Shown here: positions 1-37,490 of the stretch, piece by piece
Position numbering within the stretch: the first letter of the stretch is position 1
Layout: each line of letters opens with the position of its first letter
Source: Diphasiastrum complanatum
Lineage: Eukaryota > Streptophyta > Lycopodiopsida > Lycopodiales > Lycopodiaceae
Direction: 5' to 3'
DNA: 64,000 nucleotides
Assembly (NCBI GenBank): GCA_029204225.1
Contig: CM055097.1
Span: forward strand, 26,815,039 to 26,879,038
Notes under the pieces: generated by a model
What the model was told of the DNA's origin: nothing
Databases searched by the model: none
Seen by the model: the letters and a program-made list of their open reading frames with translations, nothing else
Made by a program: the position numbers and the translations under genes

Positions 1-202
1 CCCATCGCCCTGCTGTCCGCGCCCTCTCTGTTGTATGCCCATCGCCCTGCTGTCCGCCCCCTCTCTGCTGTCTTCGCATTGCATTGATTGCGTCCGCCCC
101 TGCTATTGCTATTTCAGCCTTTGTTGTGGTTTTTTCAAGCCTTCCGACTCCTATCGCACTCACAGAGATCTCTGCCTTCTTTTCCCACTTCCTTCTACAG
201 AG

Positions 203-3200
203 ATGGTGCATTCCAACCTTGCCGATCTGTGGGACGAGGTGGACATTGTCAGGCGGGTTCCCGACAAGTCCAACAAGTCCGGTGCAAAGATCGTGCGCTG
301 TCGATATTGCCTGGACGAGTTCGTTGCCACCCTCACTCGCCTTAAAGGCCACGTGGCACACTACATGCTGTTCCCGTCAGGCAACGACTTCTGGATACCT
401 ACGGGCCACGTCTTGTGGCGGGGGAGAACACCATTTCAGAGGGTGTTCTTCGGTTTTGCACCGCTCCTTACGTGGTTGACCCCGAGTTGCTGCCTGCTTG
501 GCTGGCACGCACGAGGAGAGGGAGTGCATCCTCGTCCAGTCCCTTTGCCCCTCATCCCCCTCAGACAGTTCCACCTCACGCACCCCCATCTGCACCCATT
601 CCGATGGATCCCGTCCCACCGCGTCCGCCAGTTGCCACTGCGGTTCCAACACCACCTACTGTTGCTCGCACTCCCCCAGTTTACGACTTTCTCATGGACT
701 CTCCGCCACCCGAGCAGGAGCAGGCCCCGGATGCCAGTGACGAGGCCTTCCAGGCTGTTGAGGAGATCCCTTCCTCCCTCCCTTCACATCCGGATGACCT
801 CCCTAGCTAGCAGTTTTCGTATCCCATGCCAGATGTCCACCCTCCACCAGTGTACCCCACTTACACTGCTGCACCCATCCCGGCCAGTGCATCCCACTCT
901 CCCCATTCCACGTCTACAGCTGATGCATCCACTAGTGCCCAGCCAGTCGCGTCACAATCCATTCTCGTCACGTTTGGTGCACCGTGCTGGAGGTCCGCAA
1001 TCGGTCGCCTAGCTGGGAGAGGTCTTAGGCAGCAGAGCATTCGCGGCGCGCATCAGCCGCACATGGATAGAGAGGCCACACAGGCCGTGGCCAGTTTGAT
1101 TTATGAGCTGAACCTTCCATTTGCCATCACCGACTCTGAGCCCTTCAGAAGGGTCTTCCGCCTTGCACAGTCTGTCAGCCCTAGCTGGAGAGTCCCTAGT
1201 TCAGAGGTTGTCCGTATACACATGCTGAGGGATAGGGTCGAGTCATTGTCTAGAGAGATGGAGCCTCTACGTCGCCACTGGGCCACTTACGGTTGCAGCA
1301 TCATGTCCGATGGCTGGACTGATGTCAGGAGGAGGCCGATCCTCAACATATTGGTCTCCAGCTGCATGGGCACACAGTTTTTGAGGGCAGTGGATTGCAA
1401 CAGGGGGGGGGGAGAGTCATATCTGCAGAGTTCATGTTTGATGTCATCAGGTCTTCCATCCTGTCCATAGGCCCACAGCATGTCGTCACGGTGGTGACGG
1501 ACAATGCCACGAACTGCATTCAGATGGGTGTACTGCTAGAGGCCGAGTTCCCTCACATTGTTCATACCCCCTGTGCAGCGCACGACATAGACCTTCAGAT
1601 GGGGGACATAGGTGCACTTCCCTGGGTTAGAGCCATCGTCCGTGAGGCCTCTTCCTGGTGACTTGTCACCAGGAAGAGGCGTGTTCTTGCCATGTTCCGG
1701 GTGTTCAGCCAATTGGACCTCAAGAAGCCAGCCCCCACACACTTTGCATTCGACTTGGTGGTCATCGACCGTTTGATCAGGTGCAGGGCACAGCTTCTAC
1801 AGATGGTTGCCAGTGATCTTTGGTGTGCCAGTACGTTTCAGCACACTGAGGATGGGGAGCACTTTTCTTCCACGGTGAGGGGAGACCAGTTTTGGAGGGA
1901 TGCGCAAACATTGTCAGGACTACTTCGACCACTCTACATTGTGCTCCGCATGGCTGACATCGAGGGGTCGACACTTGGACTGGTGTATGAGCTCATGGAC
2001 CGGATCGGACAGTTCCTGCAGTTGCCCCTCCTGCAGCCAGAGAGGTAAGCGGTATAGTGTTGTAATTGGTCTTTATCTTTTCAGTGGTTGCTAGCTTGTT
2101 TTTCTGTCAATGTTACGTTTTTTCGTAATGCCCAGGTTTTAACATGCCTCTCACCTGCAGGATGACAGAGCTGAAGTTCATCTGGGAGACGCGGTGGAAC
2201 TACTTCCACAGGAGTATCCATAGCATTGCACACATACTACATCCCCTCTTCCTCTCTCCGACACAAGTCGCAGACAGGGAGCTCGAGGCCGATTGGCTTC
2301 AGTACATTCACAGAGTGGGTCCACACATAGGTTTGGATCCTATCAGGCTCATGGAGGAGCTCGCTGCATTTCGTTTCGGCATGGGCACATTCGGCCACCC
2401 GGCTACTCAGGATCCAGAGAGGAGGCAGCTTCCCATTACATGGTGGACCATGTTCGGTAGCACATATCCATCTATACAACGTCTTGCACTGCGTGTCCTT
2501 TTGTCAGGTATGCATCTCATTTTATCCTCCATTGCTGTGTTTCGTTGAAGTTCCACCCGTGCAAATGTGCTGAAGCATTTCAATGCACGTACCACAGGAC
2601 TGTGCTACCTCCGTGTGTGAGCGTAATTGGAGCACATGGGCACTCATTCACACGAGGAGAAGAAACAGGCTGTCAGTGAGTCAGTTGGAGCGGTTGGTGT
2701 TCTGTAGCACCAACGCACGCCTCGCCAGGAGACTTTCGACCATTACGAGCGCATTGCAGGTGATTAGTTATTCTCCCGGAGCATGTTGGTTGACGACTTA
2801 TACGTTGGTTTCGTTTCTTGATCAAATCGTCTCTCTGACATGCAAATTTTTAACCTTGCAGACGAAGATTTTAGATTTGGAGCGCCAGGTTGACTTGCCT
2901 ACGGACAACACCCATCCCATGCTTGCAGATGACCTGGGCACACAGCTTATGGCAGAGAGAGAGAGGGAGCTTGCCGAGATGAGAGAGAGAGAGCTTGGGC
3001 TTGAGCACAGAGAGCCTCCATTGTACGAGGCAGATGAGCCAGTGTCAGAGGATGATCAACATGAGGATGAGCCCATTCGGGTTGTGTTCGCCAGATCAGA
3101 GAGGGACGAGGCATATGATACAGGTGTTGGGCACACGCCTAGAGCAGGGTTCACAGGTGCACCACGTGGTAGAGGTGGGTCACATACCACAGATTATACC

Positions 3201-3470
3201 GGGACTCAGGCAGGGCACACAGGGGGGGCCAGTGGCATACCTTCTTATGTTGATATGATGGAGGAGGCTCTTGATAGGGGGCAGAGTGATTTGGGCTTAC
3301 CTACCGCAGCTGCTTGGATGCGTGCATCACAGAGTCATAGGCATTTCTACTACAGCACACCAGAGGAGTCACCAGATGACTTTGATTGTATTGATTGGGA
3401 GGCCATGCAGGGTCCCCATGGTGCACAGGATGAGGCATGGGATGAGGCTACAGTAACATCTTTTTTCTAA
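203..3470 (+). pseudogene. hAT transposase (BED finger + DUF659 + hAT C-terminal dimerisation), decayed
   Basis: The start is the ATG at 203, matching the start of copy 2. Regions in order: BED zinc finger (CRYC at 298-309, then TRLKGH); a Pro/Ser-rich linker (about 480-1010); a DUF659-type catalytic core with SIMSDGWTD near 1300 and VVTDNATN near 1490; a central helical region; and the hAT dimerisation block with CERNWSTWALIH near 2620. An acidic tail follows to the stop at 3468-3470. Introns supported by GT/AG and continuity with hAT proteins are 2045-2160 and 2760-2861 (102 nt, readable through); another probably lies at about 2508-2597. Damage: bases lost after the BED finger relative to copy 2, a TAG at about 808-810 where copy 2 has CAG, a frame change at the G run near 1407, and a small palindrome that brings a stop at about 1660. 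Family membership is clear; it is not functional as it stands. Confidence 0.8.
1648..1679. repeat. Perfect 15-bp inverted repeat with 2-nt spacer inside the transposase
   Basis: CCTCTTCCTGGTGAC at 1648-1662, then TT, then its exact reverse complement at 1665-1679. The right arm encodes the expected VTRKR; the left arm replaces coding sequence and introduces a stop. Confidence 0.9.
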
Positions 3471-3569
3471 ACCCTAACCCTTTTTTTTCTTGGATTTTTA
3501 CCCTGTATTAGCTTGTTAAAAGGGTTTTTTATTAAAATAAAAATAATAATAATAAAAAATATTATTTTT

Positions 3570-3669
3570 GTGGTGCCGCCCTGGTACCGCTGGTCTGAGG
3601 GCGGCACCATAACCGCGGTACCACCATTATGGTACCGCGGTACCATAATGGCGATACCATGTGCCACTA

Positions 3670-3757
<88 letters not shown>

Positions 3758-3840
3758 CATAGTGGCCTCTGGTACCCTGGTATGGTACCGCCGGTACCAT
3801 AACAGTGGTACCGCCGGTACGGTACCGCTCTGGGATTTGA
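3570..3840. repeat. Large imperfect palindrome of GGTACC-rich arms around (TA)n
   Basis: Both arms are rich in GGTACC and GGTACCGCGGTACC-like palindromes: 3570-3675 belongs to copy 1, 3754-3840 to copy 2. They are inverted with respect to each other and each ends in ACTATGATAT facing the central (TA)n tract. A third block of the same type lies at 5558-5640, the other end of copy 2. Confidence 0.85.
3674..3753. repeat. (TA)n microsatellite, about 80 bp
   Basis: Nearly pure TA dinucleotide run bordered on each side by the terminal motif of a hAT element. Open frames through it (Tyr-Ile repeats) are artefacts. Confidence 0.97.
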
Positions 3841-5640
3841 GCCTGGTCATGTGAAATACATAAAATTGAAAATACAATATTACATGTACAGAGCGACATA
3901 CGCACAATGTGCAACAAAAAATGTACGCCAAATATTGTATATAATGTGAAAAATGATCTGAGTACAATGGTAGACCGTCTGCTAGAGACAAACTATTGAA
4001 ACTAAAATAACAGAGCCACAATCAATGCTCTGGCTCTGACTCAGACGAATGCTCCGGTGACAACTCAGGGCCCCGAGCTGACTCTCGTAGCCGATATCTC
4101 TGCCTGTCTGGAACTGGCATGGGCTGTGTGTCTGAGGAGGAGGACTCGTCACTAGCATCATCCCAATCTGCCTCCGCATCAGCCCCCAAGCAAGCTAAAC
4201 CAACAACACCTCCTCCAGCTGGCTGTAATCCTGCACCTCTAGCTGTACCTGGAGCCCTGTGTGGTCGTCCTCTCTTCCCTGGCAGTTTATGTGCCTTGCC
4301 TTTCTTGTTCGGTGCACCCTTGGGCCTTCCTAGTCTCTTGCGGACTCTGTCCGTGTGCGGCTGATGCGCGCCGCGAATGGTCTGCTGCACAAGGGCTCTA
4401 CCTGGTGGGTGACGGGTGGTGGACCTCCAGCACGGTGCACCAACCGTGACGGGAATGGACGATGACGCGACAGGCTGGGCACTAGTGGATGCGTCGGCTG
4501 TAGACGTGGAATGGGGAGAGTGGGATGCACTGGCAGGGATGGGTGCAACAGCATAGGTGGGGTGCACTGGTGGAGGGGCAACATCTGGCATGGGGTACGA
4601 AAACTGCTGGCTGAGAAGGTCATCAGGATGGGAAGGGAAGGAAGAAGGGATCTCATCCACATCCTCGAATGCCTCGTCAGTAGCATCCTGGGCCTGCTCA
4701 GGTGGCGGAGAATCCATGAGAAAATTGTAAACTGGGGGCGTGCGAGCAACAAGACGTGGTGGTGGAACCGCAGTGGCAATTGGCGGACGTGATGGGACGG
4801 GATCCACCGGAATGGGTGCAGATGGGGGTGCATGTGGCGGATCTGTCTGAGGGGGATGAGGGGCAATGGGACGGGACGAGGATGGACTCCCTCTCCTCGT
4901 GCGTGCCAACCAAGCAGGCAACAACTCTGGGTCAGCCACATAAGGAGCGGTGAAAACCGGAGAACGCCCTCCGAAATGGTGTTCTCCCCCGCCACGAGCC
5001 GCGGCCCGTAGGTGTCCAGTAGTCGCTGCCTGTCAGGGACGGACATGCTACCACAAGGGGCAGCATTTATGGTGGCACCATTTTTGGCGCGTGCACCGAG
5101 CAGATGACCTTTAAGGCGAGTGAGGGACGCAACAAATTCGACGAGACAGTATCGGCAACGCATGATCTTCTGACCGGTCTTGTTGGTCTTGTCGGCAACC
5201 CGCCTGACAATGTCTACCTCGTCCCACAGACCGGAAAGGTCAGATTGCACCATTTCGATGGAGAAAACAGGGAAAAAATGCAGATGAAGCTAAAACTGGA
5301 AGGATGGATTGCTGGAAAAAAAACAGCAGGGTTCACTGTTGGCGCTGAAAATGGGCAAAGGCAGGGCGAAACAAGTCAGATGCAAGGCAGGGCGTTGCGT
5401 GGGCAAAGGGCGACGCAAGGAATCGAAGGCAAGCAGGCGGAAACAGCAGCGATGGCAGGGTGGAGGAGGGCGCAAAAAAATTTCAGCGGAAATGCGAGGG
5501 GGAGGTGTTTAGGTAAAAAAAAAAAAAAATATTAAATATTAAATAATATTTATATTGTGGTACCGCTTGGTACCGCGGTACCAGTATGGTCCCGCGGTAC
5601 TGGGATCCGCGGTACCTGGTACCGCGGGACCTATGATATA
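3754..5640 (-). mobile_element. hAT-family DNA transposon, copy 2, about 1.9 kb, no transposase
   Basis: Element on the - strand with both ends visible: CCTATGATAT at 5630-5639 and its near-perfect inverse ATATCATAGT at 3754-3763, each with adjacent GGTACC-rich subterminal repeats and each abutting TA-rich DNA (3674-3753; 5636-5660, partly degenerate and passing into TG/TATG repeats). It carries the same BED and Pro-rich coding start as copy 1 but ends after an AT-hook-like tail, so it is a non-autonomous derivative. Confidence 0.75.
4022..5253 (-). pseudogene. BED-finger/AT-hook-like protein of hAT copy 2
   Basis: Begins with ATG at 5253-5251 and an intact BED finger (CRYC, then TRLKGH, then a Cys 15 residues on: a C-C-H-C pattern), followed by an AGENTISEG segment shared with copy 1. 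Relative to copy 1 one base is missing near 4954, so the continuation is read in another frame, open without a stop from 4939 to 4022 (305 codons). That part has a Pro-rich linker, then two AT-hook-like cores (GRPKG near 4325, KRGRPH near 4265) and a Ser/Glu-rich tail. DUF659 and the hAT dimerisation domain are absent. Copy 1 diverges exactly where the AT-hook tail starts (after HQPH.DR). Possible reading: a DNA-binding accessory protein, or simply a truncated copy. Function unknown. Confidence 0.65.
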
Positions 5641-5655
5641 TATCTATATATATAT

Positions 5656-6338
5656 AGATATGTGTGTGTGTGTATGTATGTATGTATGTATTTATATCTA
5701 TAATATATTTGTGTATCCATGTGTGTACATATCTATGCATAATGGTATCGCCGATCAAAATCCTAGCTGCTTAGCATTTTGGTTTTGTTAGGCTTAGCGA
5801 TGATTGGCACCTTACTTCATGCAAGGAGGCAATATTGTGAAGCATGACCAGTTAGGAGTGTGTAAGAAACTTGCTTATCATAAAATTAGCAATATGTCGT
5901 GTACAAACTAGTACAAATCTCCAAACAAAACTAATTGGTGCTAGTTTTTGTTCCCCTTTCTGACAAATAATAAAAACTAGTTTTTGAATAGGTCCTTTGT
6001 ATGCCTTGGGTATTGATACAATATTTTATGCATGTGGATTTCATTATTATGTTCAAGGCTTTGGGTTAGTAGAGTTAGATATACAAGTGGGAAGAGTTAG
6101 ATCCTTAGCTCCAAGCCTTTGTGTCAACAATGAGAGAGTCCCTTAAGCTTTAACATACTCCTAGTTGAAGGATTTGGAACCAATAATTGGATATTCTCAC
6201 TACATGCTACAAACTTTTGGGGGCATTTTTTAGTTGGCAATCATAATGTAAGGGAGAAAGAGTACTTCTCAAATGGAAGTTTTTTTGGTTCATTTTCTTG
6301 CACAAGCTACTTATCACTTGAACCTTTGAATATTTCAG
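5656..6338. other. Intron or upstream sequence, nothing recognised
   Basis: TG/TATG simple repeat up to about 5690, then AT-rich sequence with no coding similarity. I looked here for the F-box exon of the gene starting at 6339 and did not find it. Confidence 0.5.
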
Positions 6339-31686
<25,348 letters not shown>

Positions 31687-34186
31687 GACTTATCCATAAT
31701 ATTTTTCCCTCTTAGAAAGTGGAGTTCTGACTCACAGAATTTTCGCATGTCTATTCTAAATAATCAGGTGGGTATGGAACCTGAACCCTATACCCTAACC
31801 ATAAGACATGAATTTGTGGTTTTACATACATGATCTGCCAATGCGTCAATTTTTTTTCAAAACCTTGAATCAATTGTGAACGATCAACTGTTTGCCATGT
31901 TTGCACATGAGTGGAAAAGCATGATTTCAAATCGGCAGTAACAGTGCCCTGCAATATTGTATATATTGTAACTACACGATCAATTATATTATCATTTCGT
32001 CTGTATGTTTGATGGAGAAATTTAACTATCCCACAAGCTTGAAAATATCAAGGTATTGGCTTTTAGTGAGGATTGGAGTGGCTTCCTTGGAATTTGTGAT
32101 GTTGGTCTACCTAGTGAAGCAAAAGTTAATGCAGCTTTATTAGCTAGGGCTTGCTACTTGAGGAGCAAGCATGTTTTCCTTCCTAGCTATATGATTATTT
32201 AAATATCAAGGATCCATCTCAAGCAGATTCTATATTAGTATAGAGAAACTTGGCTCAAATTAGCACAAAGATTTTAGTACGATTTTTCTTACCTGGTAAA
32301 ACCAGAGATCATTGGCCTATACCTCTCATGAATCTTATCTCAAATATCCATGGACCGACCCTAGCCAAAGGTCCTACAATAAAAAAAAAATGGAAAAAAG
32401 TACACCAGCTAACTCACAAGACCTTGGCATCAATGATTCCGGGCCCCCAATTTTGCCATGCTATAAGAGAAAACCCAAGACCTGCCCAATCGAAGAATCA
32501 AATGTTTTATGATGAGTATTTGTTAGCTTCTTCTACAATGATAAGGACAATACAATTGCCGAAGTATAGTTGAATCTTGCAGATTATGCCGTCAAGATGT
32601 TGGAATTTAATTTTTTGTAGCTCCCATGCCATGCACTTCATACTTTTTTTATGTCATATGTTGAGTAAGTACAAGATCTCAAAGCACCAATTAAAATGTG
32701 CCAGGGAGTTGATGAAACTTCTATGCTGGTTCTCTAGGTCCTAGGGACATGGAGACGAGTAGCTGTGAAAAATGATAAAAGCTAGCTAGTTATTTTGGTG
32801 CTATGTGTCATCATGAGGTTAGACCTATTCTCCACCATCATTTGTACATATCATGAGCACAATTAAGCTTTGATTAAGCATAGATTTTGTGGGCCTAACC
32901 TTGAGCTCCTTGGAGAGTCTACACGTCCTATTTTGTAGGGATGTAAAAATGGAAGTGGTGCATCTCATTCTATCACTCTCATCTTATTGGATCATGGGGT
33001 CCAATCACATCTTGAGGTTCATAATGAAGGGTCCACTCACATTGTAAGATTCACCATGTGCTAATTAGGGTAGAAACTCAAGCTCTCATTTTATGCATGG
33101 ACTGACCTTTTAGAGTAGGTAGAGGTGTCTATTAGTCAAGATTGTTGGAAAACTAAGACAGATTGTGATCAAAACTACTCAAATTCAATCCTACGCTTAG
33201 AGTTACAGTCATTGGACATCAAGAGTCCAATAGGAGTGTTTGGATTTGAATTTTATGTGTTTGGATTCACTTTTAGTGAGCCTTCATCTTTGTGATCTAG
33301 GCAAGATCTAATTTTCAAAGTGACTAGGTTTGTGTGAAGCTTGATTCTCGATTTTGTGATCTAGATCTTTCTAGATTTCTTGTGCTCTTTCAAATCTAGC
33401 ATTGAGTGTCACAAATTCATCTTTAAAATCAATTTACACTTGCATACATCTTCATTTGCATCATCATGGCATCAATAAGCTATGCTGGCAACAGATGATA
33501 ATCTCGGTCACCCCTTTTTGGATTGGAAAAGTACTCACGCTTCATCGAGACGATATCACATTCAAGATTAAAGACATAATCGTGCATTGATTTAAAACAA
33601 ATCACATTGATCCATTCAAAGGGAGGTACAGCCTCGAGATGGTCCGTACAGTGCATGGTAAAGGGAAAAAGTGAAAAACAAAGAATACTCCAAATGCTTC
33701 TTTATTGTCTTTAGAGGTGGATATTTTAGTGTACGACTTTATGCTCACCACAACAGGTCATTTGAGAAAGTCCACGATTGAAATCCTAAAGCAAAAAATT
33801 CCTACGACAAACAATGTGGGACCGTCCTCACGAACCAGAAGAAGTATGGAAACTATGAAAATTACGGCTTGCATCATGAAGAAGGCAATGTTTTAGTACA
33901 TAGTGAAGAAGAGGATGCTTCTTCCACCACTTCAGGATCATTGATGGATTTGTTTTGAAGCATTAGATCAGATCATTAAGTCTAATTTGTTCAGATTTTG
34001 AGAGGGTGAAGTTAATTCAAGCAAGAGAGTGCTAAAATCAAACTTTGAGAGAGTGAATTGCTAGGAATTTGGAGTGAATCTATTATACAATCATCCAAGC
34101 TTGGGCTAGTTTGATTGGGCCGAGACTAGAAGCTTCTTAGTAAACTAGAAGTCTATCTTAGATCATTCATTTTCAAGATATCTTTG
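31687..34186. other. Intergenic sequence downstream of the F-box/LRR gene
   Basis: About 2.5 kb, AT-rich. Only short spurious frames; nothing supported. The part nearest 34186 may belong to the leader or LTR of the copia fossil that follows, but I found no terminal repeat. Confidence 0.5.
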
Positions 34187-37100
34187 TGCATCTCATAAGC
34201 AAATCATTCATTATGTCATCCATGGGTGGATTCTTGTTAGAATCTTGTGAGAGACTAACATCCACAAATTATTCCATATGGAAAGTGAGGATGAAATCAC
34301 TAATGGTGATCCATGACCTCTATGATATAATTCTTGGAGAGGAGGTAGAACCTCAAGGAGGTCAAGAACAAGTAAAATGCAAGAAGAAGGCTAGATTGGC
34401 CTTGCATTGTTAAAAAATGAATGTAAGCAATGACCTCTTGAAAGAGGTAGCTTCTTGTGTCTTGGCCAAAGAGGCTTGGGATTCATTAAAAGGCATTTAT
34501 AAATCCAATAACACTTCTAGGATACTCATGCTAAGGAATCAAGTGCTCCAAAGCATGAAGGGAAGTGGAGAGAGTGCACAAGAATATGTGCTAAGAATTA
34601 AATCTTTGAACAAAGGATTGGCTTCAATTGGAGATAAAATCCAAGATAATGAATTGGTACAAGTCATTTTGAATGGACTTGGTGATGAGTTCACCAATCT
34701 TGTTCAAACATTTGCCAGTCAAGACCAACTTCTCACAATTGACAAGTTACATAATGTGCTTGTGATCGAGGAGAGTAGGATGCTACATCTCAAGGATGGG
34801 ATCTATGTCACTACAAGGTGGTGATGAGAAGGCAAACTTCATATCCAAAGGCAAAAAAAAGTTCCAACCATTCAAGAAACACCAAGGCAAGGAGACCGAG
34901 GGCAAAGATGGTGAATCTACCTCCAAAGGAAAGTACAAGAATAAAGCAAAGTTAAAGTGTTTCTTTTGTGGAAAGAAAGGACACTTTGCTACCGAATGCT
35001 TAAAAAAGAAAAATGCTCAAGGGAATGAAGATCATGACAATCTTGCACATGAGGAGGAAGAGGATGGTTTCAACATATTCTTGATGGTAGCATTAAATCC
35101 AACTTCAAGCAAAGACATATGGTGGATTGATAGTGGAGCTAGTTTCCACAAGTACTTTTTCTCTACTTTACTTTCTTGTAATGATTCAAGAAATCTATAT
35201 ACCCTACTAGTGATCAAGAATGTAAAATAGATGGTATTGGATCTATTCCATTGTGCTTAGGATCATCTAAGATGATAGATCTAGATAATGTCTTGTATGT
35301 TCCATCTATTACTAAAAATTTGCTTAGTGTTGTGGATAATGGACTAGATCTACATTTCAAGAATGGAATCTATTCCATCTTGAAAAATGATAAGATAGCT
35401 AGTGCCATTAGAGGAGTTTTGAGTTCCAAAAAGACCCTTTAAAAATTCGTGCAAGATGTCTTTTTTATTATTAAAATATTATAACAATAAAACTTTTGAC
35501 TTGCCATAACTTTTTAATCGTAGCTCAGAAGTATGTCATGTAACATATCATTGGAAAGCCCTTGTTGAGCGCTTTCCAATGCACCAAACTCCGCTAAATT
35601 TGGACTCACCACTAAAAAGTTATGCCATTTTTAGTATGGAATCAAAATGTGGACTCAAAAAGTTACGTTACGTAGATCTCAAATTTGAGTGTTTTAATTG
35701 GTCCATGTGTAACAAAAATTTGAGAAAAAATATAAAAAGAATCTTTACAAAGGGTCTTTTTTGGATTTAGAACTCCTCTAATGATCTGAAGACTTTTTAA
35801 ATTGGATGCTAATGTGGCCATTGAAAGTGTGAACATGGTTAGGGAGGAGATGACACAAGTGGAGTTATGGCATTGAAGATTAGGCCATCCTAACCTTCAA
35901 GCAATGAAATCCATGGTCTCCAAGGAGCTTGCTCTTGGCCTCCCCAAATCATTCTCAAGATGTGGCAAGATATGTGAGGCTTGTGGACTTTCAAAGACTC
36001 ACAAGACATCCTACAAGAGATCCTTGACAAGATCTACCTCTCCTTTAGATCTTATGCATTCTGATGTACATTCTTTTTCACATGCTAGTAATGGAGGTGC
36101 CTTGATGTATGTGACTTTCATAGATGATTGTACTAGATTTACTTGGATAGATCTGTTGCCAAAGAAGAGTCTTGTATATGAAGCTTTTGTAAGTTTAAAT
36201 CTCTTGTTGAGAAGCAACTTAGTTCTAACATCAAAGTACTAAGATGTGATGATGGAGGAGGATATATCTCCAATAGAATGAGATATTTTTGTGAGAGTAA
36301 TGGCATAAGAAGAGAGTTCACATGTTCCTACACCCCCCAACAAAATGGGGTGGCCGAGAGGAAAAATAGATCTCTATGTGAATGTGCTAAATCCTTGAGA
36401 TTAGATGCATCTCTACCCATTTCTTTTTGGTGAGAGGCTATTACATGTGCTAACTTTTTGTGTAATAGGCTTCCAAGCAATGCCATTGGTGGGATCTCAC
36501 CATATCAAGCTTTGTATGGCAATAAGCCAAGTGTACAAGATTTAAAAGTTTTTGGATGTATTTGTTATGTCCATATTCCCTCGGAAACAAGGAAGAAAGA
36601 GGATGCAACTTCTTTCAAAGGAATTTTTGTTGGCTATAGTAAGCATAGCAAAGGATATAGATTTTTTATCCTATTTCAAGGAAAGTAAAAGTGAGTAAGG
36701 ATGTCTTGGTTGATGAATCTCAAAATTCCAAGATGTATGAAAGTCCATCTAATTCTCAATGTGTCCAAGATCTTGCAAGGCCCGAGGAGGAGCTTCAAGG
36801 TGATGAACTTTTGGAGGATCTACCTCAAGATCCAAGAAGTCCAAGGAGATCTACAAGGCACAAGCCCGAGCCATCAAGGCTTACCTACTTTGAGAAAGGA
36901 AATCAAAGGGAAGACTCAAATCCTACTACTTCTTACTCCTTAACCACAATGCTTGAAGAGCCATCTAGTTTTGAAGATGCTAGTAAGTCACAATTTTGGA
37001 GAGATGCAATGCAAGTAGAGTTTGATGTTTTGTTAAATAATCAAACTTGAGATCTTGTATATCTTCCACATGGGAAGAAGTCACTTTCTTGTAAGTGGAT

Positions 37101-37490
37101 ATATAGATTGAAGTACAATCAAGATGTATCTATTAACAAGTACAAAGCTAGGCTTGTTGCAAAAGGTTTTCTTCAAACTAAAGGCATAGATTATGATGAA
37201 ACTTTTGCACCTGTAGCAAAGCTTGTAACTATAAGGTTGATCATTAAATTTGTATTGCTACTTTATTCCAATGGGATCTTTTCCAAATGGATGTGACAAA
37301 TGTATTTCTTAATGGCTACTTGGAGGAGGAGATCTACATGTTGCAACCCGAGGGCTTCATCAAAGATGGAGATGAAGACAAAGTTTGCCACTTGAAGACA
37401 AGCTTATATGGTCTTAAGCAAGCACCTAGAGCTTTGTACTCTAGGTTGCACACCTTCCTCTACTCTATGCATTTTGTGATAACGACAAGT
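34187..37490 (+). mobile_element. Ty1/copia fossil without recognisable LTRs
   Basis: Parts in order: gag (34.2-34.8 kb), zinc knuckle (CFFCGKKGHFATEC near 34960), protease (WWIDSGAS near 35120), integrase (35.85-36.7 kb), and the first part of reverse transcriptase (YKARLVAKG near 37140, LYGLKQAPRALYSRL near 37405). It stops at about 37490, where unrelated sequence begins, and a MITE is inserted between protease and integrase. Broken, several breaks. No LTR pair, so no age estimate. Confidence 0.88.
35407..35782. mobile_element. Complete MITE-like element, 376 bp, 34-bp terminal inverted repeats
   Basis: Left end 35407-35440 (ATTAGAGGAGTT...) and right end 35749-35782 (...AACTCCTCTAAT) are inverted repeats with a few mismatches. 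The interior has no coding capacity and holds a hairpin CATTGGAAAGC / GCTTTCCAATG (about 35549-35582). The bases at both ends are compatible with a TA target duplication (Tc1/mariner or Stowaway-like), but because the end is itself palindromic the target duplication is ambiguous. It lies inside the copia fossil. Confidence 0.8.

Larger units (their letters stand above)
1..3675 (+). mobile_element. hAT-superfamily DNA transposon, copy 1 (left end outside window)
   Basis: Plain DNA transposon with BED finger, DUF659 and hAT dimerisation regions (see the transposase entry). Its right end is at about 3675: after the transposase stop come about 100 AT-rich bases, a subterminal block rich in GGTACC palindromes (3570-3645), and the terminal motif ACTATGATAT (3666-3675) running into a (TA)n tract. 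Copy 2 carries the same terminal motif at both of its ends, which is how this boundary was chosen. The left end is not in the window. The first 73 bases hold a 37-bp unit repeated twice (starting CCCATCGCCCTGCTG), probably in its 5' leader. Confidence 0.75.

Noticed and set aside
3468-3482. Telomere-like TAAACCCTAACCC
   Set aside because: Only about two degenerate units; no array, and directly next to a transposase stop codon.
3513-3917. Tyr-Ile repeat frames on both strands
   Set aside because: Translation of the (TA)n tract and hAT terminal palindromes.
5656-6338. F-box exon of the LRR gene
   Set aside because: I searched all frames by eye and found no F-box pattern, so the exon is assumed to lie outside the window.
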